This document shows positions 11,295 to 20,530 of a stretch of DNA of 64,000 nucleotides, piece by piece; within the stretch, counting starts at the first letter, position 1; each line of letters starts with the position of its first letter. The notes under the pieces were generated by a model. It ran no database searches. It saw only the letters and a program-made list of their open reading frames with translations, and was not told the origin of the DNA. Origin of the DNA: Acanthosepion lycidas (Eukaryota; Mollusca; Cephalopoda; Sepiida; Sepiidae). The stretch spans positions 58,103,292 to 58,167,291 of the forward strand of contig OZ010611.1 in the NCBI GenBank assembly GCA_963932145.1. Reading direction: 5' to 3'. The position numbers and the translations under genes were made by a program.

Positions 11295-11899
11295 GCAAGA
11301 GGATTTTGGGACTCGAACCGAAACATCAGTCATCCGGGGACATTTAAGGTAAGATAGGACTTTTTCTTTTTCAGTTTTCGCTTTCTCAGGGCTAAATATT
11401 TTCCTTTCAACATAGCTAGTGCATGCAAGTACATAAGTCCCGCTTTTTTGTCCTCCTTTTAGTTATTTGTCTCCACTCCACCCCACTTTAGGTGACAGAT
11501 GTCTCTTTTCTCTGGATTTGTTTCAACCCAGTTCATCGAGATTTCTGCCACATTTTTGGAAGTGTCCTACTACTAATATTGTTTTGTTTAGTTTCTTTTA
11601 CAAACATGTTTTTCATTGTATATAATCATTGGGTTTATTTTTTTCCCGATCCCTCGATAATTGTAAAAATAAAAACTTCATGATAGGGCTTTTCATAGCG
11701 AAAATGTGGTATTTTGGTGATTGTGGTGTGATTGTAAGGAGTAAAAGCGTTGTTATGGTGAAAGGAATATTGTAAGTACGAATGGGTCAAAGATTGAGAC
11801 TAGTTAGTTTTGAGATAGGACTAGAGAAGACCAATCTTTTCCCCACCCCCATTTTTAGCCCTCGTGGCACATTTGTACCATTTTGGTAAATAAATAATA
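11295..11899 (+). other. LINE 3' untranslated region and tail
   Basis: This is noncoding sequence after the last ORF2 codon. It is T-rich and carries a chance frame at 11492-11683 with no LINE similarity. The last 45 bases contain AGCCCTCGTGG, a small perfect hairpin TACCA-TTT-TGGTA (11876-11888) and AATAAATAATA. A hairpin followed by a short A/T repeat is the usual recognition end of LINE RNA. A comparable hairpin plus ATAAATA closes the SINE-like segment at 12120-12146. Confidence 0.6.
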
Positions 11900-12146
11900 G
11901 GATCAAAGTGTAGTATCTGTGCTTTGTGATCATCCGGGCTGGCTTCTGTCGAACTCTCTAATGCAGAGAGGAACTCGGAGGAAGCTTTGCCGAAGGGCAA
12001 GGTTTCCTTCGGGGAGGTAGACAGGACCTGAACCCGTCAAGGCTGGTTCAAAGGTCATATTTTTGGCCGAGCCTACGGGCTCGCGGGCTACCCACATTAA
12101 ACCAGCCTTGTGCCACATTTAATCCTCGTGGGTGGATTAATAAATA
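11900..12146 (+). mobile_element. SINE-like structured segment with a U2 snRNA-like head
   Basis: The segment opens with GATCAAAGTGTAGTATCTGT (11901-11920), which equals nucleotides about 26-45 of arthropod-type U2 snRNA from memory; the next four bases (GCTT) differ from U2 at one position, and then the similarity ends. Inverted repeats follow: CTCTCT/AGAGAG near 11957, CCGAAGG/CCTTCGG near 11991-12013, CGAGCC/GGCTCG near 12069 and a perfect 11-bp pair CAAGGCTGGTT/AACCAGCCTTG (12038-12048 and 12101-12111). The end has AATCCTCGTGGG in a hairpin (TAATCC/GGATTA, 12120-12139) and then ATAAATA, like the LINE tail, with the shared CCTCGTGG. This layout fits a SINE with an snRNA head and a LINE-like tail. 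It is absent from the right LTR. Alternatives are an extended LINE 3' end or a 5'-truncated relative of the LINE. Confidence 0.5.
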
Positions 12147-12150
12147 CCAA

Positions 12151-12186
12151 GCTGCTCGGCCCGGGGGCCTGGATCAAAGTGTAGTA
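12151..12186 (+). other. U2 snRNA-like block inside the 5' LTR
   Basis: The block reads GCTGCTCGGCC, then eleven variable bases including GGC, then GATCAAAGTGTAGTA. It aligns without gaps to U2 snRNA nucleotides about 4-39 (GCTTCTCGGCC...GATCAAAGTGTAGTA in arthropod U2), with about 28 of 36 identical by memory-based alignment. The right LTR has the same block at 17041. It is only the 5' end of U2: the branch-recognition region, Sm site and 3' hairpins are absent, so it is not a U2 gene. Confidence 0.65.
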
Positions 12187-12236
12187 CGCTGCCTTTGTGA
12201 GCTTCCGGTGCTTTGCCGAGAGTGTTACTCTTCGGA

Positions 12237-12600
12237 GCGATCCCGTCTCCGCGGTCGATCCGCCCTGGAAGACGTATCACCTCTCTGACCGGCTTCGCCA
12301 AGTGATACACTTTGGCGCGATCCCGTTTCCGCTGTCGATCCGCCCTGTGAAGTCTATCACTATTCTGCCTTGGCCCTGTTTAGGGACTCCGTCTTCGCCA
12401 AGTGATACATTTTGGCGCGATCCCGTTTCCGCGGTCGATCCGTCCTCTGAAGTCTATCACTGTTCTGACTTGGCCCTGTTTAGGGACTCCGTCTTCGCCA
12501 AGGGATACACTTTGGCGCGATCCCGTTTCCGCGGTCGATCCGCCCTGTGAAATCTATCATTGTTCTGACTTGGCCCTGTTTAGGGACACCGATCAACCTA
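12237..12600 (+). repeat. Tandem ~100-bp units inside the 5' LTR
   Basis: Units beginning CGATCCCGT(T/C)TCCGC start at about 12237, 12316, 12416 and 12516, spaced 80, 100 and 100 bp. Each carries TCGATCCG, TATCAC and, in the later units, TTGGCCCTGTTTAGGGAC. The right LTR has three such units (17126, 17206, 17300) spaced 80 and 94 bp. The copy number therefore changed between the two LTRs after or during insertion. Confidence 0.85.
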
Positions 12601-12900
12601 GTGCTCTTCGGGTCTATTCTCCCATCCGGCAGTCGACCAGCTACATCCGTTTCGCCGATCAACTCTACATTCGTTTTTACCAATACGACCGAAGGCAGCT
12701 ACCCCTAAACAAAACCAGTCATATCGGACCCGACACCGACTTGAACACATTCTTCAGAGTACACTCTTGTACAATTGGCATTAATAAAATCGACATTATT
12801 GTTTCATAAACCTTCGCCTTTGTCCCCTCATTGTCTTGGCTGTTCACACGTTTCTTCATAAAGCTTGCGGGGGCGACATCCTTATCGGCCCCGCAACAAG

Positions 12901-12920
12901 TCGTGACTTCCCGACGTGAG
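12901..12920 (+). promoter_or_regulatory. Probable primer-binding site (tRNA-Trp-like)
   Basis: TCGTGACTTCCCGACGTGAG resembles the complement of the tRNA-Trp 3' end (TGGTGACCCCGACGTGA), with one substitution and a small insertion. A tRNA-Trp primer is what I recall for CsRn1-clade elements. It lies two bases after CAACA, a plausible LTR end. Confidence 0.5.
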
Positions 12921-12931
12921 ACAGCTAAGCG

Positions 12932-13726
12932 ATGATGGAGTCGGTCAAAAGTGATTCTTTGGACATGACGGCCGCGATCATACCTCTGCCTGCATACCAC
13001 CATAATGCCAAGAACTGGTTCTTGCAGGTAGAGTCTATCTTTTCCATGTTACGCATCACTTCACAGCGAGCCAGATTCGCGAATGTAATGCAGAAACTCC
13101 CATCCGATATGATGGACGAAATTTCTGACGTCCTCGCCGATTTGCGCGAACATGAACCATACTATCACTTAAAGGAAGCGATCCTCAAGCGCACTGGGCG
13201 TTCCGAGGAAGACATGATTCAGGAAATTCTACGGAACGTCACCAGAGGCGACAAGACGCCATCCCAGCTTCTCAGGTATATGAGGAACCAGCTGGGAAAG
13301 CACAATGTGTCGGAAAAGGTTCTTCGAGGCTTATGGCTGGAGCATTTGCCCAAATCAGTAGCTCAGATTATCGAACCAATGACGAGAGCCACGTCTCTGG
13401 ATGATTTGGCAGAATCTGCTGACCTGGTTTTTGCGCAGTTTGACCACAGCGTTAACGCAGTTCACGCCCCCAACATAGCAAAGCACGAACGCTACGAGCC
13501 AAGTAAGACAGAACGGGCGTTGGCCGACCTTCAACGACAAATTCGAGAGATCCAGCTCTCCCTGCGCCCATGGCCAAGGAAATCGACCCCATCTCGACGG
13601 AGACGAACCCCCAGTCGAGAACGGCAAAGCGACCAGAGTGTTTGTTGGTTTCATCGCACTTTTGGCGACGGAGCCAGAAATTGTAAACCTCCCTGTACAC
13701 ACCCGTCGGCCCGGGGAAACGAATAA
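12932..13726 (+). CDS. gag: gag-like protein of the gypsy fossil
   Basis: A frame of 264 residues begins MMESVKSDSLDM shortly after the primer site. Gag forms the virus-like particle in which reverse transcription happens. The first 190 residues (WFLQVESIFSMLRITS... VMQKLP... LRGLWLEHLP) match the general style of arthropod and flatworm Ty3 gag, with no signal peptide. The C-terminus is very basic (STPSRRRRTPSRERQ), then CWFHRTFG..ARNCKPPC, a C-H-C-C box in place of the usual CCHC. It is followed nine bases later by pol in a different frame, as in this family. It is part of an old fossil element; expression is not implied. Confidence 0.8.
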   Translation: MMESVKSDSLDMTAAIIPLPAYHHNAKNWFLQVESIFSMLRITSQRARFANVMQKLPSDMMDEISDVLADLREHEPYYHLKEAILKRTGRSEEDMIQEILRNVTRGDKTPSQLLRYMRNQLGKHNVSEKVLRGLWLEHLPKSVAQIIEPMTRATSLDDLAESADLVFAQFDHSVNAVHAPNIAKHERYEPSKTERALADLQRQIREIQLSLRPWPRKSTPSRRRRTPSRERQSDQSVCWFHRTFGDGARNCKPPCTHPSARGNE

Positions 13727-13734
13727 ACCGGGGA

Positions 13735-16726
13735 GTGGCGACGACTAACTCATCCGGTGCCGACACGCAATGTCGTCTATTTTACGTTTGGGATCGCCGG
13801 AACAAACTGAAATTTCTAGTAGACACAGGTGCGGCCATCAGCGTGGTACCCTATCAGAACGACCACACCGCTAAGCCCACCCTGGTCAAACTACGAGCTG
13901 CGAATGGTTCCGCGATAGACACATACGGAGAAAGGACCCTTACTTTGAATATCGGCATGCGACGTGATTTCACTTGGACATTCACCGTGGCCAACGTGAA
14001 GGTACCCATCCTCGGCGCGGATTTCCTGGCGCATTACGCACTGGCGGTCCATATGAACCCTAGGACCCTGTCAGATACGACTACGAATCTCCGTGTCTTA
14101 GGTACCCCTACACGTCAAGGCTCCACAGGAATCAGCGTCGCAACGTGCCATGGTCGCGAGTACTTAGATCTCCTGACACAGTTCACGGATATAACGCTGC
14201 CACTCCAAGTAACGGCTTCAGGTGACCATCAGACTCAGCACCACATCAGGACTAGAGGTCCTCCCGCACACTCCCATCAGCGACGACTCGCTCCGCACAA
14301 ACTGGCGTGCGCCAAGGAGCAATTCGACAAAATGCTGAGTGATAGCATCATTCGTCCTTCCGATAGCCCTTACGCGTCGCCACTACACTTAGTGCCTAAA
14401 CCTGGCGGTAAAGAGTTTCGGATATGCGTCGACTACCGAAAATTGAACGCGTCAACCGTACCAGACCGCTACCCTGTCCCTCTTATCCATGATTTTGCTT
14501 CCGGACTAGAGGGCGCTCGCATATTTTCAAAAATCGATCTGACAAAGGCATACCATCAGATCCCCGTTGCTGCGGAAGACGTCCCTAAGACGGCAGTCAC
14601 AACACCATTCGGCCTATATGAGTTTTTAAAGATGCCGTTCGGTCTACGTAACGCTGCCCAGACCTTCCAACGGCTCATAGACGAAGTCCTGCGCGGACTA
14701 CCGCACGTATACGCTTACATCGACGACATCTTTTGTGGCCAGTAAAGACGCTGATTCTCATAGACAACACCTGCGAGAAGTCTTCCAGCGACTCTCGCAC
14801 TACGGCCTGAAGTTGAACCTGGACAAGTGCGTTTTCGGGGCGCCCAGCGTTGATTTTCTCAGGCACCGCACCGACGCAAACGGCATAGCACCTCTGCCAG
14901 ACAAGATCAGTTCGATCCGGGATTTTCCTACACCGACGTCCATGAAACAATTGCGACATTTCCTCGGTATGCTCAATTTTTATCGTCGGTTCATCTCAAA
15001 TTGCGCTACCATCCTCCAGCCACTGACGAACCTGCTGCAGAGAAGGAATAAGGACATCGTGTTGGAGGGGGATGCTCTGCACGCATTCCATACAGCGAAG
15101 GCTGCATTGTCAAATTTTACTAGGCTCTCGCATATTAACGAAAATCCGAAGACGCGTCTCTTCCTGACGACCGACGCATCGGACGCTGGAGTGGGCGCGG
15201 TGGTTGAGCAAGAATTCAATTCACAACGCGAACCCATCGCATTCTTTTCAGCCAAGCTTTCGCCAGCCCAGAGAAAATACAGCACCTTCTCCCGAGAGCT
15301 GCTGGCCATTTATCTGGCCATCAGGCATTTCAGGCACTTACTGGAAGGTCGAGATTTTACTATTTATACCGACCATAAACCGTTGACGACCGCGATGAGT
15401 AACAACTCTGACAAATATACAGCGCGCGAGATCCGGCATCTCGACTACCTGTCACAGTTCTCGACCGATATTCGTCACATAAAGGGGAAGAACAACGCCG
15501 TCGCGGACACATTATCGCGAGCGGATATTCAATCTCTTCAGACCGGCTTCTTGGGTCAGGATACCATAGCCGCTGAACAAAAATCCGACCCCATGCTGCA
15601 AGACGTCCTTTCAAATACTTCTTTAAAGCTTCGGGAGTTCCCTGCATCCTTCAGCGACGACACCCTGTGCTGTGACACCAGCCTAGCAAGCCCTAGGCCC
15701 TACATCCCACCGACACTTCGAAGACAGGTATTCCAACATTTCCACGGGTTGTCTCATCCGAGTAAGAGAGCTACGGTCAAACTTATTACCGACCGATTCG
15801 TTTGGCCTAATATGAATGCGGACATCCGAGAATGGGTTTCCACGTTCATGTAGTGCCAGAAGTGTAAGGTCCACCGACACACTAAATCCCCCGTTGCAAG
15901 TACCGTCTCCAGGACCATCCTAAAAGAGTGGATTGGAACTTTCGGCACACCCCAAGTCATCACGACCGACAGAGGATCACAGTTCCAGTCGTCTCTTTCT
16001 CGGGAGTTTACCAACCTACTTGGTGCCAAGCACATAAAAACTACCGCTTATCATCCGTGCGCCAACGGCTTAGTCGAGAGGTTTCATCGGTCCCTTAAAA
16101 CCTCCCTGGCCACTAGACCTGACACTATCAATTGGGTGGACGACCTGCCTTTGATTCTCCTAGCATTGAGGAATACCGTAAAGGAGGACTTAGGTTGTTC
16201 ACCCGCCGTACTGGTTTTCGGTACACCTCTTGCGCTGCCTGGCGAATATTTCAACGACTCCCTTCAGACGTTTTCAAAATCAACAACTCCTTTCGTCCAG
16301 GAACTCCGCCACAAAATGGGTCGGCTTAAATATGCAACTACGCGACAGCAACCGGTGAATTCGTACATCCCTCAACAGTTGCAGGATTGCGAATTCGTTT
16401 TCGTACGGAACGACGCCGTGAGACGACCACTCACGCCGGCATACCAAGGTCCTTTTCAGGTTCTTCGGCGCTCCGACAAGCACCTTACAATCAAGCGCGC
16501 CAACTCGACCGACACCGTCGCGATCGATCGAACCAAGCCTGCTTTTCTGGAGAAGCGACAGTACGACGCAAACCCGGCTCTGCGGCCCCCTGATGTTATT
16601 CCAGCGCACCAGGCACACGCCGCACCGCAGACATCAGACGACACCCCAGCAACTCCTGTGCAGCAAAGCAGATCCGGTAGGAGGGTCACTTTCCCTAAAA
16701 ACCTTCGTAAATATTATTATTATTAA
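13735..16726 (+). pseudogene. pol: pol region of the gypsy fossil (protease, RT, RNase H, integrase), broken
   Basis: Domains in order: aspartic protease with FLVDTGAAISVVP near 13.82 kb; reverse transcriptase with LTKAYHQIPV near 14.54 kb and YIDDI near 14.72 kb; RNase H with TTDASDAGVGAV near 15.17 kb and YTDHKPL near 15.37 kb; integrase zinc-binding region near 15.74 kb (HGLSHPSKRAT), catalytic core near 15.95-16.1 kb (TTDRGSQF, VERFHRSLK) and a C-terminal region with GPFQVL near 16.45 kb. The protease-RT-RNase H-integrase order places it in Ty3/gypsy. The region is broken, with a few breaks, and no intact polyprotein is present. The C-terminus ends in a run of tyrosines next to the inverted repeat AATTGAT/ATCAATT (16725-16741). 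Confidence 0.88.
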
Positions 16727-16745
16727 TTGATATGATCAATTTTCT

Positions 16746-16758
16746 AGGGGAAGGGCCT
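16746..16758 (+). promoter_or_regulatory. Polypurine tract of the gypsy element
   Basis: AGGGGAAGGGCCT lies directly before the TG that opens the right LTR at 16759. This is the normal position of the plus-strand primer in LTR retrotransposons and fixes the left border of the LTR. Confidence 0.8.
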
Positions 16759-17600
16759 TGTCGCGGTCGCCATTAGCCGCTCCTTAGAAAGACGGCCTTG
16801 ACCTTCACAACTCCTGATCTCGCAGATTTAAGTCAAGCAACATGCGAGAAACCAGACGACTAGTTCAATATCGTTGATGCCAAACCGTACCACGTGAGCA
16901 TCGGATTATGCAGGGCTTTCTCAAACATCGGACAACAATTGTATTAATTTAATATCTACGGTTTTCTACTCCCTCTAGCCGGGGAGTTCTTGAATGAATA
17001 GCTCCAAATATCATAAGCCCCTTTTTTCGTCCAAATCCAAGCTTCTCGGCCCGGGGGCCTGGATCAAAGTGTAGTACGCTGCCTTTGTGAGCTTCCGGTG
17101 CTTTGTCGAGAGTGTTACTCTTCGGCGCGATCCCGTCTCCGCGGTCGATCGGCCCTGGAAGACGTATCACCTCTCTGACCGGCTTCGCCAAGTGATACAC
17201 TTAGGCGCGATCCCGTTTCCGCGGTCGATCCGCCCTGTGAAGTCTATCACTGTTCTGACTTGGCCCTGTTTAGGGACTTCGCCAAGTGATATACTTTGGC
17301 GCGATCTCGTTTCCGCGGTCGATCCGCCCTGTGAAGTCTATCACTGTTCTGACTTGGCCCTGTTTAGGGACACCGATCAACCTAGTGCTGTTCCCGTCTA
17401 TTCTCCCATCCGGCAGTCGACCAGCTACATCCGTTTCGCCGATCAACTCTACATTGTAAACAAAACCAGTCATACCGGACCCGACACCAACTTGAACACA
17501 ATTCTTCAGAGTACACTCTTGTACAATTGGCATTAATAAAATCGACATTATTGTTTCATAAACCTACGCCATTGTCCCCTCATTGTCTTGGCTGTTCACA
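16759..17600 (+). repeat. 3' LTR of the gypsy element
   Basis: It is 842 bp long, starts with TG after the polypurine tract and matches both halves of the left LTR. It contains a hairpin-like CTCCCTCTAGCCGGGGAG near 16969, a U2-like block at 17041-17076, three roughly 80-94-bp units from 17126 and AATAAA at 17535-17540. It is not interrupted by the LINE, so it shows the pre-insertion sequence. Satellite resumes directly after it, at TTAACATTATG. Confidence 0.87.
17041..17076 (+). other. U2 snRNA-like block inside the 3' LTR
   Basis: It begins GCTTCTCGGCC and ends GATCAAAGTGTAGTA, aligning without gaps to the first ~39 nucleotides of U2 snRNA (about 29 of 36 identical by memory). Because it is in both LTRs, it was already part of the element when it inserted. 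Confidence 0.65.
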
Positions 17601-17819
17601 TACTTAACATTATGTAGAGGCAATGCCCTCCTCTAGATCGGGTTTGAAATTATTTTTCATTCTAATTCATAGAAATGGATAAGCGTGCAATGGTGTCGTC
17701 TCATACAACTGTGAGTTTGTAGAAAAAATTTGTGGGCACAAAATGGGTGATCAGTGCCTTATCATCTTCTGTTTGTGCCTTGTCTTTACCTTTTTCTTCT
17801 ATATTTAACATTATGTAGA

Positions 17820-19020
17820 GGCAAGGCCCCACTCTAAAACTGGATTGAAATTATTTTTCATTCTAATTTATACAAATGGACTAGTGAGCAATGGTGTCGT
17901 CTCATACAACTGTGAGTTACTAGAAAAAATTTGTGGGCAAAAATTGGTGATCAGTGCCTTATTCTCTTCTGTTAGTGCCTTGTCTTTACCTTTTTCTTCT
18001 ATATTTAACATGATGTAGAGGCAAGGCACCCCTCTAAATCTGGCTTGAAATTAATTTTCATTCTAATTCATATAAATGGAGTAGCGTGTAATGGTGTCGT
18101 CTCACACAACTGTGAATTAGTAGAAAAAATTTGTGGGCAAAAAATGGGTGATAAATGTATTATTCTCTTCTGTTTGTGACTTGCCTTTACCTTTTTCTTC
18201 TATATTTAACATTATGTAGAGGCAAGGCCCCCCTCTAAATCTGGCTTGAAATAATTTTTCATTCTAATTCATAGAAATGGAGTAGCGTCCAATGGTGTCA
18301 TCTCATACAACTGTGAGTTATTAGAAAAAATTGAGGGGCACAAAATGGGTGATCAGTGACTTATACTCTTGTGTTTGTGCCTTGTCTTTAACTTTTTCTT
18401 CTATATTTAACATTATGTAGAGGCAAGGCCCCAATCTAAAACTGGATTGAAATTATTTTTCATTCTAATTTATACAAATGGACTAGTGAGCAATGGTGTC
18501 GTCTCATACAACTGTGAGTTAGTAGAAAAAATTTGTGGGCAAAAATTGGTGATCAGTGTCTTATTCTCTTCTGTTTGTGCCTTGTCTTTACCTTTTTCTT
18601 CTATATTTAACATGATGTAGAGGCAAGGCACCCCTCTAAATCTGGCTTGAAATTAATTTTCATTCTAATTCATACAAATGGAGTAGCGTGTAATGGTGTC
18701 GTCTCACACAACTGTGAATTAGTAGAAAAAATTGGTGGGCAAAAAATGGGTGATAAATGTATTATTCTCTTCTGTTTGTGACTTGCCTTTACCTTTTTCT
18801 TCTATATTTAACATTATGTAGAGGCAAGGCCCCCCTCTAAATCTGACTTGAATTAATTTTTCATTTTAATTCATAGAAATGGAGTAGCGTCCAATGGTGT
18901 CATCTCATACAACTGTGAGTTATTAGAAAAAATTGAGGGGCACAAAATGGGTGATCAATGTCTTATCCTCTTCTGTTTGTGCCTTGTCTTTACCTTTTTC
19001 TTCTATATTTAACATTATAT
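17820..19020 (+). repeat. Satellite trimer duplication (~601 bp spacing)
   Basis: The variant monomer with CTAAAACTGGATTG, TTTATACAAATGGACTAG and GTGAGCAATGG occurs near 17830 and again near 18431, each followed by the same two variant monomers (CATGATGTAGAGG, then GATAAATGTATTATTC). A group of three monomers was therefore duplicated in tandem, with a few differences since. Confidence 0.8.
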
Positions 19021-19622
19021 AGAGGCAAGGCCCCCCCCTCTAAATCTGGATTGAAATTATTTTTCATTCTAATTCATAGAAATGGGGTAGCGTGCAGTGG
19101 TGTCGTCTTATACAACTGTGAGTTAGTAGAAAAAATTTGTGGGCACCAAATGGGTGATCAGTGTCTTATTCTCTTCTGTTTGTGCCTTGTCTTTACCTTT
19201 TTCTTCTATATTTAACATTATGTAGAGGCAAGGCCCCCCTCTAAATCTGACTTGAATTAATTTTTCATTTTAATTCATAGAAATGGAGTAGCGTCCAATG
19301 GTGTCATCTCATACAACTGTGAGTTATTAGAAAAAATTGAGGGGCACAAAATGGGTGATCAATGTCTTATCCTCTTCTGTTTGTGCCTTGTCTTTACCTT
19401 TTTCTTCTATATTTAACATTATATAGAGGCAAGGCCCCCCCCTCTAAATCTGGATTGAAATTATTTTTCATTCTAATTCATAGAAATGGGGTAGCGTGCA
19501 GTGGTGTCGTCTTATACAACTGTGAGTTAGTAGAAAAAATTTGTGGGCACCAAATGGGTGATCAGTGTCTTATTCTCTTCTGTTTGTGCCTTGTCTTTAC
19601 CTTTTTCTTCTATATTTAACAT
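18815..19622 (+). repeat. Satellite dimer tandem duplication (404 bp x 2)
   Basis: Two consecutive 404-bp copies, each made of two monomers, contain the rare markers AATTGAGGGGCAC, TTATCCTCTTC and GGCCCCCCCCTC. I saw no difference between the copies over most of their length. This is a recent unequal exchange or an assembly duplication. Confidence 0.85.
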
Positions 19623-19649
19623 TATGTAGAGGCAAGGCCCCCCTCTAAA

Positions 19650-20530
19650 TCTGGCTTGAATTTATATTTCATTCTAATTCATAGAAATGGAGTAGTGTGC
19701 AATGGTGTCGTGTCATACAACAGTGAGTTAGTAGAAAAAATTTGTGGGCACAAAATGGGTGATCAGTGTCTCATTCCGTTCTGTTTGGGCCTTGTCTTTA
19801 CCTTTTTCTTATATATTTAACATTATGCAGAGGCAAGGCCCCCCTGTAAATCTGGCTTGAAATTATTTTTCATTCCAATTCATAGAAATGGGGTAGGGTG
19901 CAATGGTGTCGTCTCATACAACTGTGAGTTAGTAGAAAAAATTAGTGGGCACAAAATGGGTGATCAGTGTCTTATTCTGTTCTGTTTGTGCCTTGTCTTT
20001 ATCTTTTTCTTCTATATTTAACATTATGTAGAGGCAAGGCCACACTCTAAATATGGCTTGAAATTATTTTCATTCCAATTCATACAAATGGGGTAGCGTG
20101 CAATGGTGTCGTCTCATACAACTGTGAGTTAGCAGAAAAAATTTGTGGGCACAAAATGGGTGAACAGTGCCTTATTCTCTACTGTTTGTGCCTAGTCTTT
20201 ACCTTTTTCTTCGATATTTAACATTGTGTAGAGGCAAGGCACCCCTATAAATCTGGCTTGAATTTATATTTCATTCTAATTCATAGAAATGGAGTAGTGT
20301 GCAATGGTGTCGTGTCATACAACAGTGAGTTAGTAGAAAAAATTTGTGGGCACAAAATGGGTGATCAGTGTCTCATTCCGTTCTGTTTGGGCCTTGTCTT
20401 TACCTTTTTCTTATATATTTAACATTATGCAGAGGCAAGGCCCCCCTGTAAATCTGGCTTGAAATTATTTTTCATTCCAATTCATAGAAATGGGGTAGGG
20501 TGCAATGGTGTCATCTCATACAACTGTGAG
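19650..20530 (+). repeat. Satellite trimer-spaced duplication (~602 bp)
   Basis: The marker monomer with GAATTTATATTTC, GTCGTGTCATACAACAG and CTCATTCCGTTC, followed by ATTATGCAGAGG and GGGGTAGGGTGC, is present near 19660 and again near 20262. Confidence 0.78.

Larger units (their letters stand above)
5654..11899 (+). mobile_element. Non-LTR retrotransposon (LINE), Tx1/L1-like, probably Keno-like (U2-targeting)
   Basis: A LINE of about 6.2 kb lies on the plus strand: a 5' leader, a zinc-knuckle ORF1, an unassigned middle frame, then an APE-type endonuclease and reverse transcriptase ORF2, a 600-bp 3' region and a short tail. The tail is a small hairpin (TACCA/TGGTA, 11876-11888) followed by AATAAATAATA. 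The protein style (ORF1 with a CCHC knuckle, ORF2 with GDWNAVLDP, RQGCPLSP and YADD) resembles 'transposon TX1' proteins. The base directly after the tail begins a U2 snRNA-like stretch, matching the known preference of the Keno group of Tx1 elements for U2 genes. It is inserted in the 5' LTR of the gypsy element, so it is younger than that element. No clear target duplication is seen. ORF2 carries several inactivating changes. Confidence 0.85.
12147..12898 (+). repeat. 5' LTR, right part
   Basis: It resumes similarity to the right LTR (17037-17600) and includes the U2-like block, an array of about 100-bp units and an AATAAA polyadenylation signal at 12783-12788. The last base clearly shared with the right LTR is 12848. 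The primer site lies only at about 12901, and CAACA at 12894-12898 would be a normal LTR end, so the true LTR end may be 12898; this boundary is uncertain. Confidence 0.75.
5425..17600 (+). mobile_element. Ty3/gypsy LTR retrotransposon fossil, CsRn1-like, with LINE nested in its 5' LTR
   Basis: Two direct repeats, both starting TGTC(C/G)CGGTCGCCATTAG, lie at 5425 and 16759 and flank gag and pol. Pol order is protease, reverse transcriptase, RNase H, integrase, which is the Ty3/gypsy arrangement. The gag cysteine-histidine box has the order C-H-C-C, and a sequence resembling a tRNA-Trp primer site lies near 12901; both are features I recall for the CsRn1 clade. A polypurine tract precedes the right LTR. 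The left LTR is interrupted by a LINE and a SINE-like piece (5654-12146). The two LTRs differ by roughly 6-7% over the first 229 bp by eye, so this is an old insertion. The element is broken, with a few breaks in pol. No target duplication is visible at the satellite junctions. Confidence 0.9.

Noticed and set aside
11492-11683. 63-residue hydrophobic frame after LINE ORF2
   Set aside because: It lies in the T-rich 3' untranslated region and has no similarity to LINE proteins; hydrophobicity follows from T-richness.
11900-12200. A functional U2 snRNA gene
   Set aside because: Only about 20-40 bases of the U2 5' half are present. Branch-recognition, Sm-site and 3' stem-loops are absent.
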